This document shows positions 37,988 through 47,363 of a stretch of 64,000 nucleotides of DNA, in pieces; the stretch's first letter is position 1, and the number at the start of each line of letters is the position of its first letter. Under the pieces are notes generated by a model. It was not told the origin of the DNA. It saw only the letters and a program-made list of their open reading frames with translations, and did not search any database. Where the stretch lies: NCBI GenBank assembly GCA_050696075.1, contig JBOGUF010000142.1, positions 208,508-272,507 of the forward strand, written 5' to 3'. Source of the stretch: JBOGUF01 sp050696075. GTDB taxonomy: Bacteria; Chloroflexota; Chloroflexia; Thermomicrobiales; UBA6265. A program made the position numbers and the translations under genes.

Positions 37988-38593
37988 CTACCATCCCGGA
38001 ACTGAGACGAACGTCGATCCACGCCGATGCGCCGACACCGAACGGCTCTCCGGATCGAAGAATCGCCAAGGGCTCTCCTTGGCCCGCGAAATGCCGATTC
38101 GTTCACTGACCCGGATTTCGACCGGCGGGATCCCACGCGACAACCAAATGAGGTCGCTTTCGACCAGATCCGTGCCGTCGTGACTGAGTTTGATGCCCAT
38201 TGCTTGACAGAGTCGTCCCGGTCCCGCGCACAGCAGTTCCTTTTCAACGACGCCCCGCCGATGGGCCATCACGTCCACGCCATCCATTGGGGCGAGTGCC
38301 CGGATGAGCACAGCGCCATGCTCGCCCGGTGGAGCGCAGACGATGTTGAACATGGCGTGAATGCCGTATGACCGATAAACGTAGACAATGCCCGGTGGAC
38401 CTGCCATCGCCAAACGACCTTTGGCCAGTCGCGCGGCATGCGAGGCCAAGTCGTCTGGGCCGGCATATGCCTCAGTCTCGACGATCCGACCAGAGGCTAC
38501 TAATCCATCAATCAGGGTGTGAAGAGAGCAACCCAAAAGGTCCGGCGCCACCTCGCACGCCGGACGCCTGAAGTAAGCACGATCCAGGCGCAC
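37988..38593 (-). CDS. mpg: 3-methyladenine DNA glycosylase (Mpg/AAG family)
   Basis: Removes alkylated purines to begin base excision repair (201 aa). Family motifs: the N-terminal ARxLLG-like APDLLGCSL, IVETEAYAGPDDLASHAARG-type segment (catalytic Glu), GIVYVYRSYGIHAMFNIV, AVLIRALAPM, and GPGRLCQAMGI. The start is a GTG at 38593, only 7 bp after valS ends, so translational coupling to valS is likely; the ribosome site is weak. Confidence 0.93.
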   Translation of the reverse strand: MRLDRAYFRRPACEVAPDLLGCSLHTLIDGLVASGRIVETEAYAGPDDLASHAARLAKGRLAMAGPPGIVYVYRSYGIHAMFNIVCAPPGEHGAVLIRALAPMDGVDVMAHRRGVVEKELLCAGPGRLCQAMGIKLSHDGTDLVESDLIWLSRGIPPVEIRVSERIGISRAKESPWRFFDPESRSVSAHRRGSTFVSVPGW

Positions 38594-38600
38594 GGTTTGA

Positions 38601-41315
38601 CTAACCGCTGAGTTCGGCCAAACGGCGCCGAAGGATCGCGACCTGTTCGTCCGCCACCGCTAGTCGCTTTCGCTGCGTTTCGACGACGTGAGCGGGCGCG
38701 CGCCTCACGAATGACTCGTTTGCCATTTGCATTGATGCCCGACCCTGTTCCAACACGGCCGCCTCGATCTCGCGCTGTAAGCGCTCGCGTTCCGCGACGA
38801 GATCGATCATCCCGGCGAGCGGCAACGACGCGACGACATCGTCCGCGACCACGATGACCGATTGATCGCCGGCGGCAGGCTCGCCAGAGAAGAAGGTAAG
38901 TTGTTCGTCGGCGATTCGCGCCAACAGGCCCAACTCGCGCCGTGCGGCCTCAAACGTTTGGCTGCGTTCACCGGCATAGACATCCGCGGCAATCCAGCGG
39001 CCCGCCTCGACATTCGACTCCGCTCGCCCGTTGCGGATATTGCGGACCAGTTCCATCAGCGTCGCGAAATCTCGCTCAGCGGTCAGATCGCGCTGGCCCG
39101 CGGTCGGCCAAGACGCGATCATGATGCTCTCGCCGACGTGAGGCAGTTCCTGCCACAGCGTCTCGGTGACGAACGGCATGTAGGGGTGGAGCAATCGAAG
39201 GCAACGCTCGATAGCGTACGCCAACGTCTGCGCCACCACTGCCCGTTCGGCCTCGGTCCCACGCAAGCGCACCTTCGCCGCCTCGATGTACCAGTCGCAC
39301 AGCTCCGACCAGACAAATTCGCGCAACTGTCGACCGGCCTCGCCGTAGAGATGGCTTTCCAGCAGACCGGTCACGTCGGACGTCACCGCATCGAGCCGGC
39401 TCAAGATCCAGCGGTCGGCAAGCGCCAAATCGCCAATCGGTCGCGCCGGGCCGTCGGTGTCCATCGCTATACTCGCCGCGTCGATCGCGCGAAGCGCGAA
39501 GCGCACCGCGTTCCACAGTTTGTTGACAAAGTTGCGGCTCGCTTCGACAACTTGCATGCTGAGTCGCATGTCGACGCCGGGCGACCCTTGAGTGACAAGC
39601 GCGAAACGGAGTGAATCGGCGCCGTACTCCTCCGTGATCGCCGTCGGGTCGAGCACGTTGCCTTTGGTCTTGCTCATCTTGGCGCCCTCGGCGTCCCGCA
39701 CCGTGCCGTGCAGGTAGACCGTGTGGAAAGGCGCCTCGCCCATCACCTCGAAGCCAAAGAAGACCATCCGCGCGACCCAAATAAAGAGAATCTCGTACCC
39801 GGTCTCCATCACCGACGACGGATAGAAGCGTTTGAGGTCTTCGGTCTCGTCTGGCCAACCGAGCGTCGTGAATGGCCAAAGACCGGAGCTGAACCACGTA
39901 TCGAGCACGTCGGGGTCTTGTTCAACATCACCACCGCAAGCAGGACAACTCGTCAGAACCTCTTCTTCACTCGCGATCACCTCGCCGCAGTTCTGGCAGT
40001 ACCAAATCGGGATGCGATGACCCCACCAGAGCTGACGAGAGATGCACCAATCGTGGATGTTCTCCAGCCAATTGAGGTAGACGCCTTTGAATCGATCTGG
40101 CACAAAGGTAAGCTGGTCGTGCCTCGCGGCTTCCATCGCGGGTTGGGCAAGCTGCTTCATCTCGACGAACCACTGTTCGCTGATGATCGGCTCGACGACG
40201 GTACCGCAGCGGTCGCAATGCCCGACGGCATGAGTATGCGGTTCGCTCTTGAGAAGGACGCCGTCAGCCTCAAGGCGCTTGACGACACCTTCACGCGCCA
40301 AGGCAACCGTCATGTCGGCAAACGGACCTGCTTCGTCGTTCATGGTGCCGTCGAGGTTCATCACGTTGACCGAGGGCAGGTCATGCCGTTTCCCGACTTC
40401 GAAGTCGCTCGGATCGTGCGCGGGCGTGACCTTGACCGCACCTGAACCGAAGGTGGCATCAACCGCCTCGTCCGCGACAACGACTAGACGCCGGCCGATG
40501 ATCGGCAGCGTCAGGTGCTTGCCGACCAGATGACGATAACGTTCGTCCTCCGGATGCACGGCCACGGCCGTGTCACCGAGCATCGTCTCCGGCCGGGTCG
40601 TCACGACGACGATCGATTCGCCGCTGTCGCTCCCTTCAACCGGATAGGCGATGTGCCAGAGGCGCCCGTTCACCTCTTTATGAACGACCTCGAGGTCAGA
40701 CAGTGCCGTCATGCACCGCGGGCACCAGGAGATCAGCCGCTTTCCCCGGTAGATCAAGCCCTTGTCGTACAAGCGTTTGAAGACTTTGCGGACGGCTCGC
40801 GCGGGTCCAGGGTCCATGGTGAAGGTGAAGCGAGACCAATCGCAGGACGCCCCGAGGATCCGCATCTGCTCGCGAATCCGCGACCGGTACCGGTCCATAA
40901 AGTCCCAGACGCGGACCAGGAACTGCTCGCGACCCAGATCGTGCCGCGTCAGCCCTTCTTGGGCCAACTCCTTTTCGACAACCCATTGGCCGCCGATGCC
41001 AGCATGGTCGGCGCCAGGCAGCCACAGTGCAGGATCACCGAGCATCCGGCGCCAGCGCGTCATGATGTCTTCAACGCCGACGAATAACGCGTGGCCGAGG
41101 TGGAGTTCACCCGTCACGTTGGGCGGCGGCATGATCACCACGAACGGCCGGCGATCGGTTCGGTCGATCGGCGCGAAATAGCCGGCCGCATCCCATCGGT
41201 CATACAGTCCGCGCTCAACTTCCCGCGGATTGAACGCCGGAGGCAGTCGATCCTCATGCACTTCCGATGTGCGCATTTCTGACCGCATGCTCGACACTGA
41301 GTCCACTCCGTACAT
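38601..41315 (-). CDS. valS: Valyl-tRNA synthetase
   Basis: Class I synthetase (904 aa). Signatures: MPPPNVTGELHLGHAL (HIGH-type), PGADHAGIGGQWVVEKEL, the CP1 editing domain (TTRPETMLGDTAVAVHP, KVTPAHDPSDFEVG), a zinc-type SWCPRC, and KMSKTKGNV (KMSKS). The C-terminal coiled-coil arm (ERERLQREIEAAVLEQG...AEL) is present. A T-box lies directly upstream. First gene of the valS-mpg-mutL operon. ATG 41315 is used; in-frame ATGs at residues 10 and 14 are possible. Confidence 0.97.
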   Translation of the reverse strand: MYGVDSVSSMRSEMRTSEVHEDRLPPAFNPREVERGLYDRWDAAGYFAPIDRTDRRPFVVIMPPPNVTGELHLGHALFVGVEDIMTRWRRMLGDPALWLPGADHAGIGGQWVVEKELAQEGLTRHDLGREQFLVRVWDFMDRYRSRIREQMRILGASCDWSRFTFTMDPGPARAVRKVFKRLYDKGLIYRGKRLISWCPRCMTALSDLEVVHKEVNGRLWHIAYPVEGSDSGESIVVVTTRPETMLGDTAVAVHPEDERYRHLVGKHLTLPIIGRRLVVVADEAVDATFGSGAVKVTPAHDPSDFEVGKRHDLPSVNVMNLDGTMNDEAGPFADMTVALAREGVVKRLEADGVLLKSEPHTHAVGHCDRCGTVVEPIISEQWFVEMKQLAQPAMEAARHDQLTFVPDRFKGVYLNWLENIHDWCISRQLWWGHRIPIWYCQNCGEVIASEEEVLTSCPACGGDVEQDPDVLDTWFSSGLWPFTTLGWPDETEDLKRFYPSSVMETGYEILFIWVARMVFFGFEVMGEAPFHTVYLHGTVRDAEGAKMSKTKGNVLDPTAITEEYGADSLRFALVTQGSPGVDMRLSMQVVEASRNFVNKLWNAVRFALRAIDAASIAMDTDGPARPIGDLALADRWILSRLDAVTSDVTGLLESHLYGEAGRQLREFVWSELCDWYIEAAKVRLRGTEAERAVVAQTLAYAIERCLRLLHPYMPFVTETLWQELPHVGESIMIASWPTAGQRDLTAERDFATLMELVRNIRNGRAESNVEAGRWIAADVYAGERSQTFEAARRELGLLARIADEQLTFFSGEPAAGDQSVIVVADDVVASLPLAGMIDLVAERERLQREIEAAVLEQGRASMQMANESFVRRAPAHVVETQRKRLAVADEQVAILRRRLAELSG

Positions 41316-41345
41316 CGGCGGTTGCTAACGCCTGTAACGACTACC

Positions 41346-41600
41346 AAAAAACCCGCCCGCGCTCTTCGCGCAAGGACGGGCTCGAACCGCGGTACCACCT
41401 TGCTTCGACGGCCAGCGGCCATCGCACTCGTGGGCGCGGTAACGGGCGTACCCGGACGGGCCTCAGCCGAGACATTGCCTCGTTTCGACCCCTCGCCTCA
41501 CGGGCGACTTCGGCAGCCGACCTACCGATGGAGCTTTCAATCCATTGCTCCACTCCCTGTCGGCTCCGGATCCGCCTACTCCTCCCGATCGTCGGCGACT
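41346..41600 (-). promoter_or_regulatory. T-box riboswitch leader of valS
   Basis: On the minus strand the 15-base T-box core AAGGTGGTACCGCGG is exact at 41401-41387. The intrinsic terminator stem (CCCGTCC...GGGCGGG, 41380-41352) and a six-T run (41351-41346) follow. Upstream, an AGTA bulge (41580-41577) and Stem I-like pairing fit a T-box. A GTC at 41508-41506 after GAA is a candidate Val specifier, tentative. Uncharged tRNA-Val should bind and promote antitermination. Confidence 0.9.
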
Positions 41601-41650
41601 CATCTTGCCGGCCGATTCTGCCATTCCCCGCGACGCCATGTCAATCAATC

Positions 41651-41785
41651 AGTGCCAAGTGCCGAGTGCCCAGTGCCCAGTACCCTGTCGGACAAGAGAT
41701 GCCGCGGTAAAGCCTGATGGATCGATCTATGGGACAACTGAGCAGCGTCGCCCCCGACCACTCGGTACTCGGTACTCGGTACTCG
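41651..41785. repeat. Inverted pair of 7-bp tandem-repeat arrays
   Basis: At 41651-41685 five units of AGT(G/A)CC(N) stand head to tail. At 41760-41785 the same heptamer appears on the other strand as three and a half units of ACTCGGT (reverse complement ACCGAGT). About 74 bp separate the arrays. They can pair over roughly 25-30 bp with a few G-T wobbles. They sit between the T-box leader (minus) and uvrA (plus), so the promoters for both must be in or near them. Confidence 0.8.
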
Positions 41786-41894
41786 CTTAAGGGGGTGTAC
41801 GTCCACACCATCCCCGTGGTACACTCGGCCGTTACGATCGAATGTTCGCATTCGACCAGCCAGGATGGGCTGGACAGACGAAGGTCAACGCCTC

Positions 41895-44807
41895 ATGCCG
41901 CAATTGCACGACCGCATCGCCGTCCGCGGGGCTCGCGAGCACAACCTCAAGAACATCGACGTCGATATCCCACGCGATAAGCTCGTTGTCCTGACCGGCC
42001 TCTCCGGGTCGGGTAAGTCCTCGCTGGCCTTCGACACCATCTTCGCCGAAGGTCAGCGCCGGTATGTCGAGTCGTTGTCCGCCTATGCTCGGCAGTTCCT
42101 TGGTCAAATGGAGAAGCCGGACGTTGACCACATCGACGGCCTCTCGCCGGCCATCTCGATTGACCAGAAAGGGTCAAGCCGAAACCCGCGCTCTACCGTC
42201 GGTACGGTGACGGAGATTTATGACTACCTGCGGCTCCTTTACGCTCGTATCGGCCGACCGCATTGTCCCGTCTGCGGCCGCCCGATTACCCAGCAATCGG
42301 TCCAACAGATGGCCGCCCAGATTTTGGGCCTGCCAGATGGCACGCGCTTGATGATCCTGGCGCCGGTCATCCGCGACCGGAAGGGGGAGCACCAGGGCGT
42401 GCTCGACGAGATCCGGCGGCAAGGATTCGTCCGCGTGCGCGTCGACGGGCATGTCAGGGACGTCGACGAACAGTTCGACCTAATCAAAAACCGCAAACAT
42501 TCGATCGAGGTCGTCGTCGACCGCCTGATCGTCCGGCATGAAGCCGACGCCACGCCCGAACAGCACCCGGACCGCGTGCGCATCATCGACTCGCTGGAGA
42601 CGGCGCTCCGCATCGCCTCAGGGCTTGCGATCGCGCAGATCATCGACGGCGAATCCATGGTCTTCTCCGAGCGATTCGCCTGCCCCACTTGCGGCGTCAG
42701 CTTCGGCGAAATCGAGCCACGCAACTTTTCATTCAACTCACCACACGGCGCTTGCCCCGATTGCACCGGTCTCGGCACGAAGATGGAGTTCGAGCCCGAC
42801 CTGATCGTCCCAAACCGCGGGCTTACCATCGGCGAAGGCGGGATCGTGCCGTGGATGCGTGCCGGTCGCGAAAGCTCCGCCTGGTATGAAGCGTTGCTGA
42901 CCGCGCTCGCGGACCGGCTCAAGTTCTCACTGGACGTCCCGATTCGCGAGTTACCGTCGGAGATCGTCTCGACAATCCTCTATGGCACGCACGGCGAACC
43001 CGTAACCGTGCGCTACAAGTCGCGGCAAGGCAGACTCCGCTCGTACGATGTTGCTTACGAAGGCGTCGTTCCAAACTTGCGCCGCCGATATGAAACGTCG
43101 TCGTCCGATTACGTCAAGGAAGAAATCGAACGGTACATGGCGGCCCGGCCATGTCCAACCTGCCAAGGGACGCGCCTTAAACCCGAAATGCTCTCAGTCT
43201 TCGTTCACGGTCGCTCGATCATGGACGTCACGCGGATGCCGATCCGGTCGGCGCAGGCTTGGTGCCAAGACCTTGCCATCGACCCGGAGGCAGCGGCCGA
43301 GGCGCCGCTGAGCGCGCGAGAGTTCCTGATCGCGCGGCAGGTGCTGAAAGAGATTCGTGAGCGCCTCAGCTTCCTGGTCGACGTCGGTCTCGACTATCTG
43401 ACGCTCGAGCGATCGGCGAATACCCTTTCCGGCGGCGAAGCCCAGCGCATCCGCCTGGCGACCCAAATCGGTTCGAGCCTGATGGGGGTGCTCTACATCC
43501 TGGACGAGCCGAGCATCGGTCTCCACCAGCGGGACAACGCGCGCCTGATCCGCACGCTCCTCCGGCTGCGCGACATAGGCAATACCTTGATCGTCGTCGA
43601 GCATGACGAGGAGATGATGCGCAGCGCCGACTGGATCATCGACGTCGGCCCCGGCGCCGGCGAACATGGCGGCCGCGTTGTCGCCGAAGGCTCGATGGAC
43701 GACATCGCGCGGATATCCCAATCGATCACCGGCCAGTATCTTTCCGGTCAGCGCCAGATCCCCATCCCGGCTGTCAGGCGTATCGGCAATGGCAAAGCGC
43801 TCGTCGTCCGCGGTGCGACCGAAAACAACTTGCAGGATGTGACGGTACGGTTCCCCCTCGGGACCTTTATCGCGGTGACGGGCGTGTCCGGCTCTGGTAA
43901 GAGCTCGCTTGTCACCGACACGCTCTATCCCCGCCTGGCCATGGAACTGCACAACGCAAAGGGCCGACCAGGCAAGCACGTCGCCGTGGAAGGCACTCAC
44001 CTGATCGACAAGGTCATCGACATCGACCAGAGCCCGATTGGGCGCACGCCGCGCTCCAACCCCGCGACCTACACGGGACTCTTCACGCCAATCCGCGAGC
44101 TCTTCGCCTCAATGCCCGAAGCGAAAGCGCGCGGCTACCAGGCCGGACGCTTCTCCTTTAACGTCAAAGGCGGACGCTGCGAAGCATGCCGTGGGGAGGG
44201 CATCATCCAAATCGAAATGAACTTCCTGCCGGATGTCTTCGTTCCATGCGAAGTCTGTCACGGTCGACGCTACAATCGCGAAGCGCTCGAAATCACGTAC
44301 AAGGGCAAATCGATCGCCGACGTGCTCGACATGACCGTGACCGAGGCGCTCGCATTCTTTCAGAACGTCCCGTCGATCAAGAACAAGCTGCAAACCCTCG
44401 AAGACGTCGGTCTCGGCTATATCCATCTCGGGCAACCGGCGACCCAACTCTCGGGCGGCGAAGCGCAGCGGGTGAAGCTCGCGTCGGAGCTCTCCCGGCG
44501 TGCGACCGGGCGCACGCTTTACATCCTGGACGAGCCGACGACCGGTCTGCACTTCGCCGACATTGAAAAGTTACTCGGCGTCTTGCAGCGCCTGACAGAC
44601 GGCGGCAACACCGTGATCGTCATCGAGCACAATCTCGACGTCATCAAGTCGGCCGACTGGATCGTCGACCTCGGTCCGGAAGGTGGCAGCGGCGGCGGCC
44701 ACGTCGTGGCCGAAGGAACTCCGGAGGAGATTGCGTCGAACCCGGCGTCCTTTACCGGCGAATACCTCAAGCCCGTTCTCGGCGAAGCGTCGTTGGCTGC
44801 CGATTAG
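41895..44807 (+). CDS. uvrA: UvrABC excinuclease subunit A
   Basis: Damage-recognition ABC-type ATPase of nucleotide excision repair (970 aa). Two ATPase halves: Walker A GLSGSGKSSLAFDT and GVSGSGKSSLVTDT; signature motifs LSGGEAQRIRLA and LSGGEAQRVKLA; Walker B ILDEPSIGLHQRD and ILDEPTTGLHFAD. Two zinc modules: CPTCGVSFGEI...CPDCTGLG and CEACRGEG...CEVCHGRRYN. ATG 41895 fits the family start with AAGG 11 bases before; ATG 41865 would add 10 residues. Confidence 0.98.
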   Translation: MPQLHDRIAVRGAREHNLKNIDVDIPRDKLVVLTGLSGSGKSSLAFDTIFAEGQRRYVESLSAYARQFLGQMEKPDVDHIDGLSPAISIDQKGSSRNPRSTVGTVTEIYDYLRLLYARIGRPHCPVCGRPITQQSVQQMAAQILGLPDGTRLMILAPVIRDRKGEHQGVLDEIRRQGFVRVRVDGHVRDVDEQFDLIKNRKHSIEVVVDRLIVRHEADATPEQHPDRVRIIDSLETALRIASGLAIAQIIDGESMVFSERFACPTCGVSFGEIEPRNFSFNSPHGACPDCTGLGTKMEFEPDLIVPNRGLTIGEGGIVPWMRAGRESSAWYEALLTALADRLKFSLDVPIRELPSEIVSTILYGTHGEPVTVRYKSRQGRLRSYDVAYEGVVPNLRRRYETSSSDYVKEEIERYMAARPCPTCQGTRLKPEMLSVFVHGRSIMDVTRMPIRSAQAWCQDLAIDPEAAAEAPLSAREFLIARQVLKEIRERLSFLVDVGLDYLTLERSANTLSGGEAQRIRLATQIGSSLMGVLYILDEPSIGLHQRDNARLIRTLLRLRDIGNTLIVVEHDEEMMRSADWIIDVGPGAGEHGGRVVAEGSMDDIARISQSITGQYLSGQRQIPIPAVRRIGNGKALVVRGATENNLQDVTVRFPLGTFIAVTGVSGSGKSSLVTDTLYPRLAMELHNAKGRPGKHVAVEGTHLIDKVIDIDQSPIGRTPRSNPATYTGLFTPIRELFASMPEAKARGYQAGRFSFNVKGGRCEACRGEGIIQIEMNFLPDVFVPCEVCHGRRYNREALEITYKGKSIADVLDMTVTEALAFFQNVPSIKNKLQTLEDVGLGYIHLGQPATQLSGGEAQRVKLASELSRRATGRTLYILDEPTTGLHFADIEKLLGVLQRLTDGGNTVIVIEHNLDVIKSADWIVDLGPEGGSGGGHVVAEGTPEEIASNPASFTGEYLKPVLGEASLAAD

Positions 44808-44849
44808 CCACCTCGTGGTCCCACATTGCGCGATGTTAACGCGGAATGG

Positions 44850-44879
44850 TTGTAGGGTCGCGAACGCGCGTGCTAAGAT
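44850..44879 (+). promoter_or_regulatory. possible promoter before the HNH gene and serS
   Basis: TTGTAG (44850-44855) and TAAGAT (44874-44879), 18 bp apart, lie in the gap after uvrA. Confidence 0.35.
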
Positions 44880-44960
44880 CGAATAAAGAGGGCGGTCGAC
44901 GTTTCGGTTCCGTTTGGTACCTCGTGCGAAGGTGACCTGCGGCAACCCTTACCGGTAAGG

Positions 44961-45542
44961 GTGAACAGCAGGGTGGGCAATTCTGTACTCGTTCTCAACC
45001 AGAATTATGAGCCGCTCAACGTTTGCAACGTTCGTCGGGCCATCGTCCTCATCATCGACGGCAAAGCCGAGGTGCTCGAGGTCCACGCGTCGTGCGTTTC
45101 GTCGCCGTCGCGCACCTTTCCGTCCCCCTCGGTCATCCGCTTGGTCTACTTGATTCGCCGCCCTCGGCCGCGCGTCAAACTGACCAGACGCGAGATCTTC
45201 ATCCGCGACCATTACACCTGCCAGTATTGCGGGCGACAGGGTTCCGATCTGACGATTGACCATATCGTCCCCCGCTCCAGAGGCGGCGAGCACGCCTGGG
45301 ACAACCTGGTGTCGGCCTGCAAGCCATGCAACCATCGCAAGGGTGGCAAGTCGCTGGGTGAAGCGCGGATGTCGCTCCGCAAAGCGCCGGCCGAACCGTC
45401 CGCTGGGATCTACTACACCATCCAGCGCCGGCTGAACGCCGACGTCAACGACGCCTGGCAAAAGTTCCTGCCCGGCTTCCAGCCGATCGTCCATATCAAC
45501 GGTAACGGCGCCCACGGGCTCCGCGGTTTAAGTTCCGCGTGA
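44961..45542 (+). CDS. HNH endonuclease family protein
   Basis: 193-residue protein with N-terminal NSVLVLNQNYEPLNVCNVRRAI and a central HNH zinc finger: CQYCGRQG, LTIDHIVPRSRGGEHAWDNLVSACKPCNHRKG. This chromosomal subgroup is widespread in Actinobacteria, Cyanobacteria and Chloroflexi, usually as a single conserved gene, with no settled role. GTG 44961 (TAAGG directly before) or GTG 44973 may be the start. It precedes serS by 135 bp. Confidence 0.85.
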   Translation: MNSRVGNSVLVLNQNYEPLNVCNVRRAIVLIIDGKAEVLEVHASCVSSPSRTFPSPSVIRLVYLIRRPRPRVKLTRREIFIRDHYTCQYCGRQGSDLTIDHIVPRSRGGEHAWDNLVSACKPCNHRKGGKSLGEARMSLRKAPAEPSAGIYYTIQRRLNADVNDAWQKFLPGFQPIVHINGNGAHGLRGLSSA

Positions 45543-45580
45543 GCGTTGGCTGGTGCGCGGCTGATGTCGCCTGCCCATCC

Positions 45581-45607
45581 GACGCCCCGCGTCCCTCGCG
45601 GGGCGTC
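45581..45607 (+). terminator. perfect 11-bp hairpin after the HNH gene
   Basis: GACGCCCCGCG pairs with CGCGGGGCGTC across TCCCT. It is followed by GTCGCGTT without a real T-run, so it may be a terminator or a processing or stability structure ahead of serS. Confidence 0.45.
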
Positions 45608-45676
45608 GTCGCGTTAACCGGTACTTGTGTCTGGGTGCTGAGCGCTGACAAGTGCCTCAAACAGAAGGAGTAGCTC

Positions 45677-46978
45677 ATGCTTGACCTGAGAGTGATTCGT
45701 GAACGACCGGACGATATCAAGGCGGCGATAGCGACCCTCAATACGACCGCGCCGATCGACGACATCCTTGCGCTGGACGAACGACGACGCACCGTCCTGA
45801 CCGAGGTCGAGCAGCTGAAGGCTCAGCGTAACGTAGGCTCGAAAACGGTCAACAGGACCAAGGACAAGGAGGAGCGGTACCGGCTCATCGGCGAGATGCG
45901 GTCACTCGGCGACCGCATCTCGGAGCTCGATGAACAGGCCAGGGCGGTCGATGCGGAACTAACGGCCCTCATGCTCCTGGTACCAAACCTTCCTTTGCCC
46001 GAGGTGCCAGTCGGCCCGGACGAAAGCGCCAACGTCATCGCCGCGCGGCACGGCGACCTGCCAGTCTTCGACTTCGAACCGAAACCCCATTGGGAACTCG
46101 GAGAAGCGCTCGGCATCATCGACTTCGAGCGCGGCGTCAAGGTCGCCGGTTCGCGTTTCTACGTTCTCCGCGGCGACGGCGCCCGGCTGCAACGCGCACT
46201 CATCACCTGGATGCTCGACCTGCACGTCCAATCTCACGGCTACCAGGAGGTGATGCCTCCCTATCTCGTGCTCACCGAGATGTTGATCGGGACCGGCCAA
46301 CTGCCAAAATTCGCCGACAACCAGTATCGCGACTATCTCGAAGACAAGTGGATGATCCCGACCGCCGAGGTACCCGTTACAAACCTCTATCGTGATGAAA
46401 TCCTCGATGAATCGCTGCTGCCCATCTACCACGTCGCCTACACGCCCTGCTTTAGGCGCGAGCAGTTTTCGGCCGGGCGCGACGTGCGGGGCATCAAACG
46501 CGGCCACCAATTCGACAAAGTCGAGATGGTCAAATTCGTCCATCCCGACCGCTCGATCGAAGAATTCCGCCGCCTCATCGACGAGGCAAGCGCCACGCTC
46601 AAGGCCCTCAGCCTCCCCTACCGCGAGGTCCAGATGTGTACCGGCGACCTCTCGTTCACCGCCGCAAACAAGCTTGACCTCGAAACCTGGGCGGCCGGAT
46701 CGCGGGACTGGCTGGAAGTCTCGTCATGCTCAAACTTTCTCGACTTCCAAGCGCGCCGCGCCAATCTCCGCTTCCGCCCAACGGACGGCGGCCGACCGCA
46801 TTTCATACACACGCTGAACGGCTCGGGCCTGGCCCTACCACGCACGATGATCGCGATCATGGAAAACTACCAGCAGGCCGACGGCACAATCCGCATCCCC
46901 GACGTGCTGCGTCCCTACCTCGGCGGGCAGGAGAACATCGGCCCGCAACCGCCCATCGGGCCAGCAACTGGCGCATGA
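45677..46978 (+). CDS. serS: Seryl-tRNA synthetase
   Basis: Class II synthetase (433 aa) charging tRNA-Ser, and tRNA-Sec if present. The N-terminal coiled-coil tRNA arm (about 25-100) is followed by motif 2 (CFRREQFSAGRDVRGIKRGHQF) and motif 3 (NGSGLALPRTMIAIMENYQ); the LEVSSCSNFLDFQARR segment is typical. AAGGAG lies 7 bases before the ATG. Tract 46985-48648 directly downstream holds tRNAs for all serine anticodon classes. Confidence 0.97.
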   Translation: MLDLRVIRERPDDIKAAIATLNTTAPIDDILALDERRRTVLTEVEQLKAQRNVGSKTVNRTKDKEERYRLIGEMRSLGDRISELDEQARAVDAELTALMLLVPNLPLPEVPVGPDESANVIAARHGDLPVFDFEPKPHWELGEALGIIDFERGVKVAGSRFYVLRGDGARLQRALITWMLDLHVQSHGYQEVMPPYLVLTEMLIGTGQLPKFADNQYRDYLEDKWMIPTAEVPVTNLYRDEILDESLLPIYHVAYTPCFRREQFSAGRDVRGIKRGHQFDKVEMVKFVHPDRSIEEFRRLIDEASATLKALSLPYREVQMCTGDLSFTAANKLDLETWAAGSRDWLEVSSCSNFLDFQARRANLRFRPTDGGRPHFIHTLNGSGLALPRTMIAIMENYQQADGTIRIPDVLRPYLGGQENIGPQPPIGPATGA

Positions 46979-47051
46979 CCGCCATGGGTTCGTAACGGAC
47001 GCACATTTTTCGTAAGCGGTTCGGTGTCGGAGAGTGATCGACATTGAGGAG

Positions 47052-47136
47052 CGGAGGGGGTGGGATTCGAACCCACGGAGGTGTGACCCTCGACGGTTTT
47101 CAAGACCGTTCCATTCGTCCGCTCTGGCACCCCTCC
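47052..47136 (-). tRNA. tRNA-Ser(TGA)
   Basis: The acceptor GGAGGGG pairs with CCCCTCC. The anticodon stem is ACGGT/ACCGT with loop CTTGAAA (anticodon TGA, reads UCA and UCG). It has a long class II variable arm and a T arm with GGTTCGAATCC. The discriminator is G and CCA is not encoded. A TATAAT -10 box lies at 47152-47147. Confidence 0.95.
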
Positions 47137-47175
47137 GAGCCAAAGAATTATATCCGAAGCGCGGGCGTCGATGCG

Positions 47176-47205
47176 TTGAAGTAGGCGCCGAGTCGGCGGT
47201 ATACT
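47176..47205 (+). promoter_or_regulatory. promoter of tRNA-Ser(GCT)
   Basis: TTGAAG (47176-47181) and TATACT (47200-47205) are 18 bp apart. Transcription would start about 45 bp before the tRNA. Confidence 0.6.
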
Positions 47206-47256
47206 TACCTTGCGAGTGTGGCCGAATCATCGTGCAACTCGAAAGAACGCGCCTCT

Positions 47257-47347
47257 GGGAAGGTGCCAGAGTGGTCGAATGGGGCCGCCTGCTAAGCGGT
47301 TGAAGGCGACAAAATGTCTTCCGAGGGTTCGAATCCCTCCCTTCCCG
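47257..47347 (+). tRNA. tRNA-Ser(GCT)
   Basis: The acceptor GGGAAGG pairs with CCTTCCC. The anticodon stem is GCCGC/GCGGT with loop CTGCTAA (anticodon GCT, reads AGC and AGU). It has a long variable arm, T arm GGTTCGAATCC and discriminator G. No CCA is encoded. Confidence 0.95.
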
Positions 47348-47363
47348 CCTGTTTCAGAAGTCG

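Noticed and set aside
41651..41785. CRISPR array
   Set aside because: Unit is only 7 bp and contiguous, with no spacers and no cas genes.
45543..45676. Possible T-box or other leader for serS
   Set aside because: No GGTGGTACCGCGG-type core; only a hairpin at 45581-45607 without a T-run.
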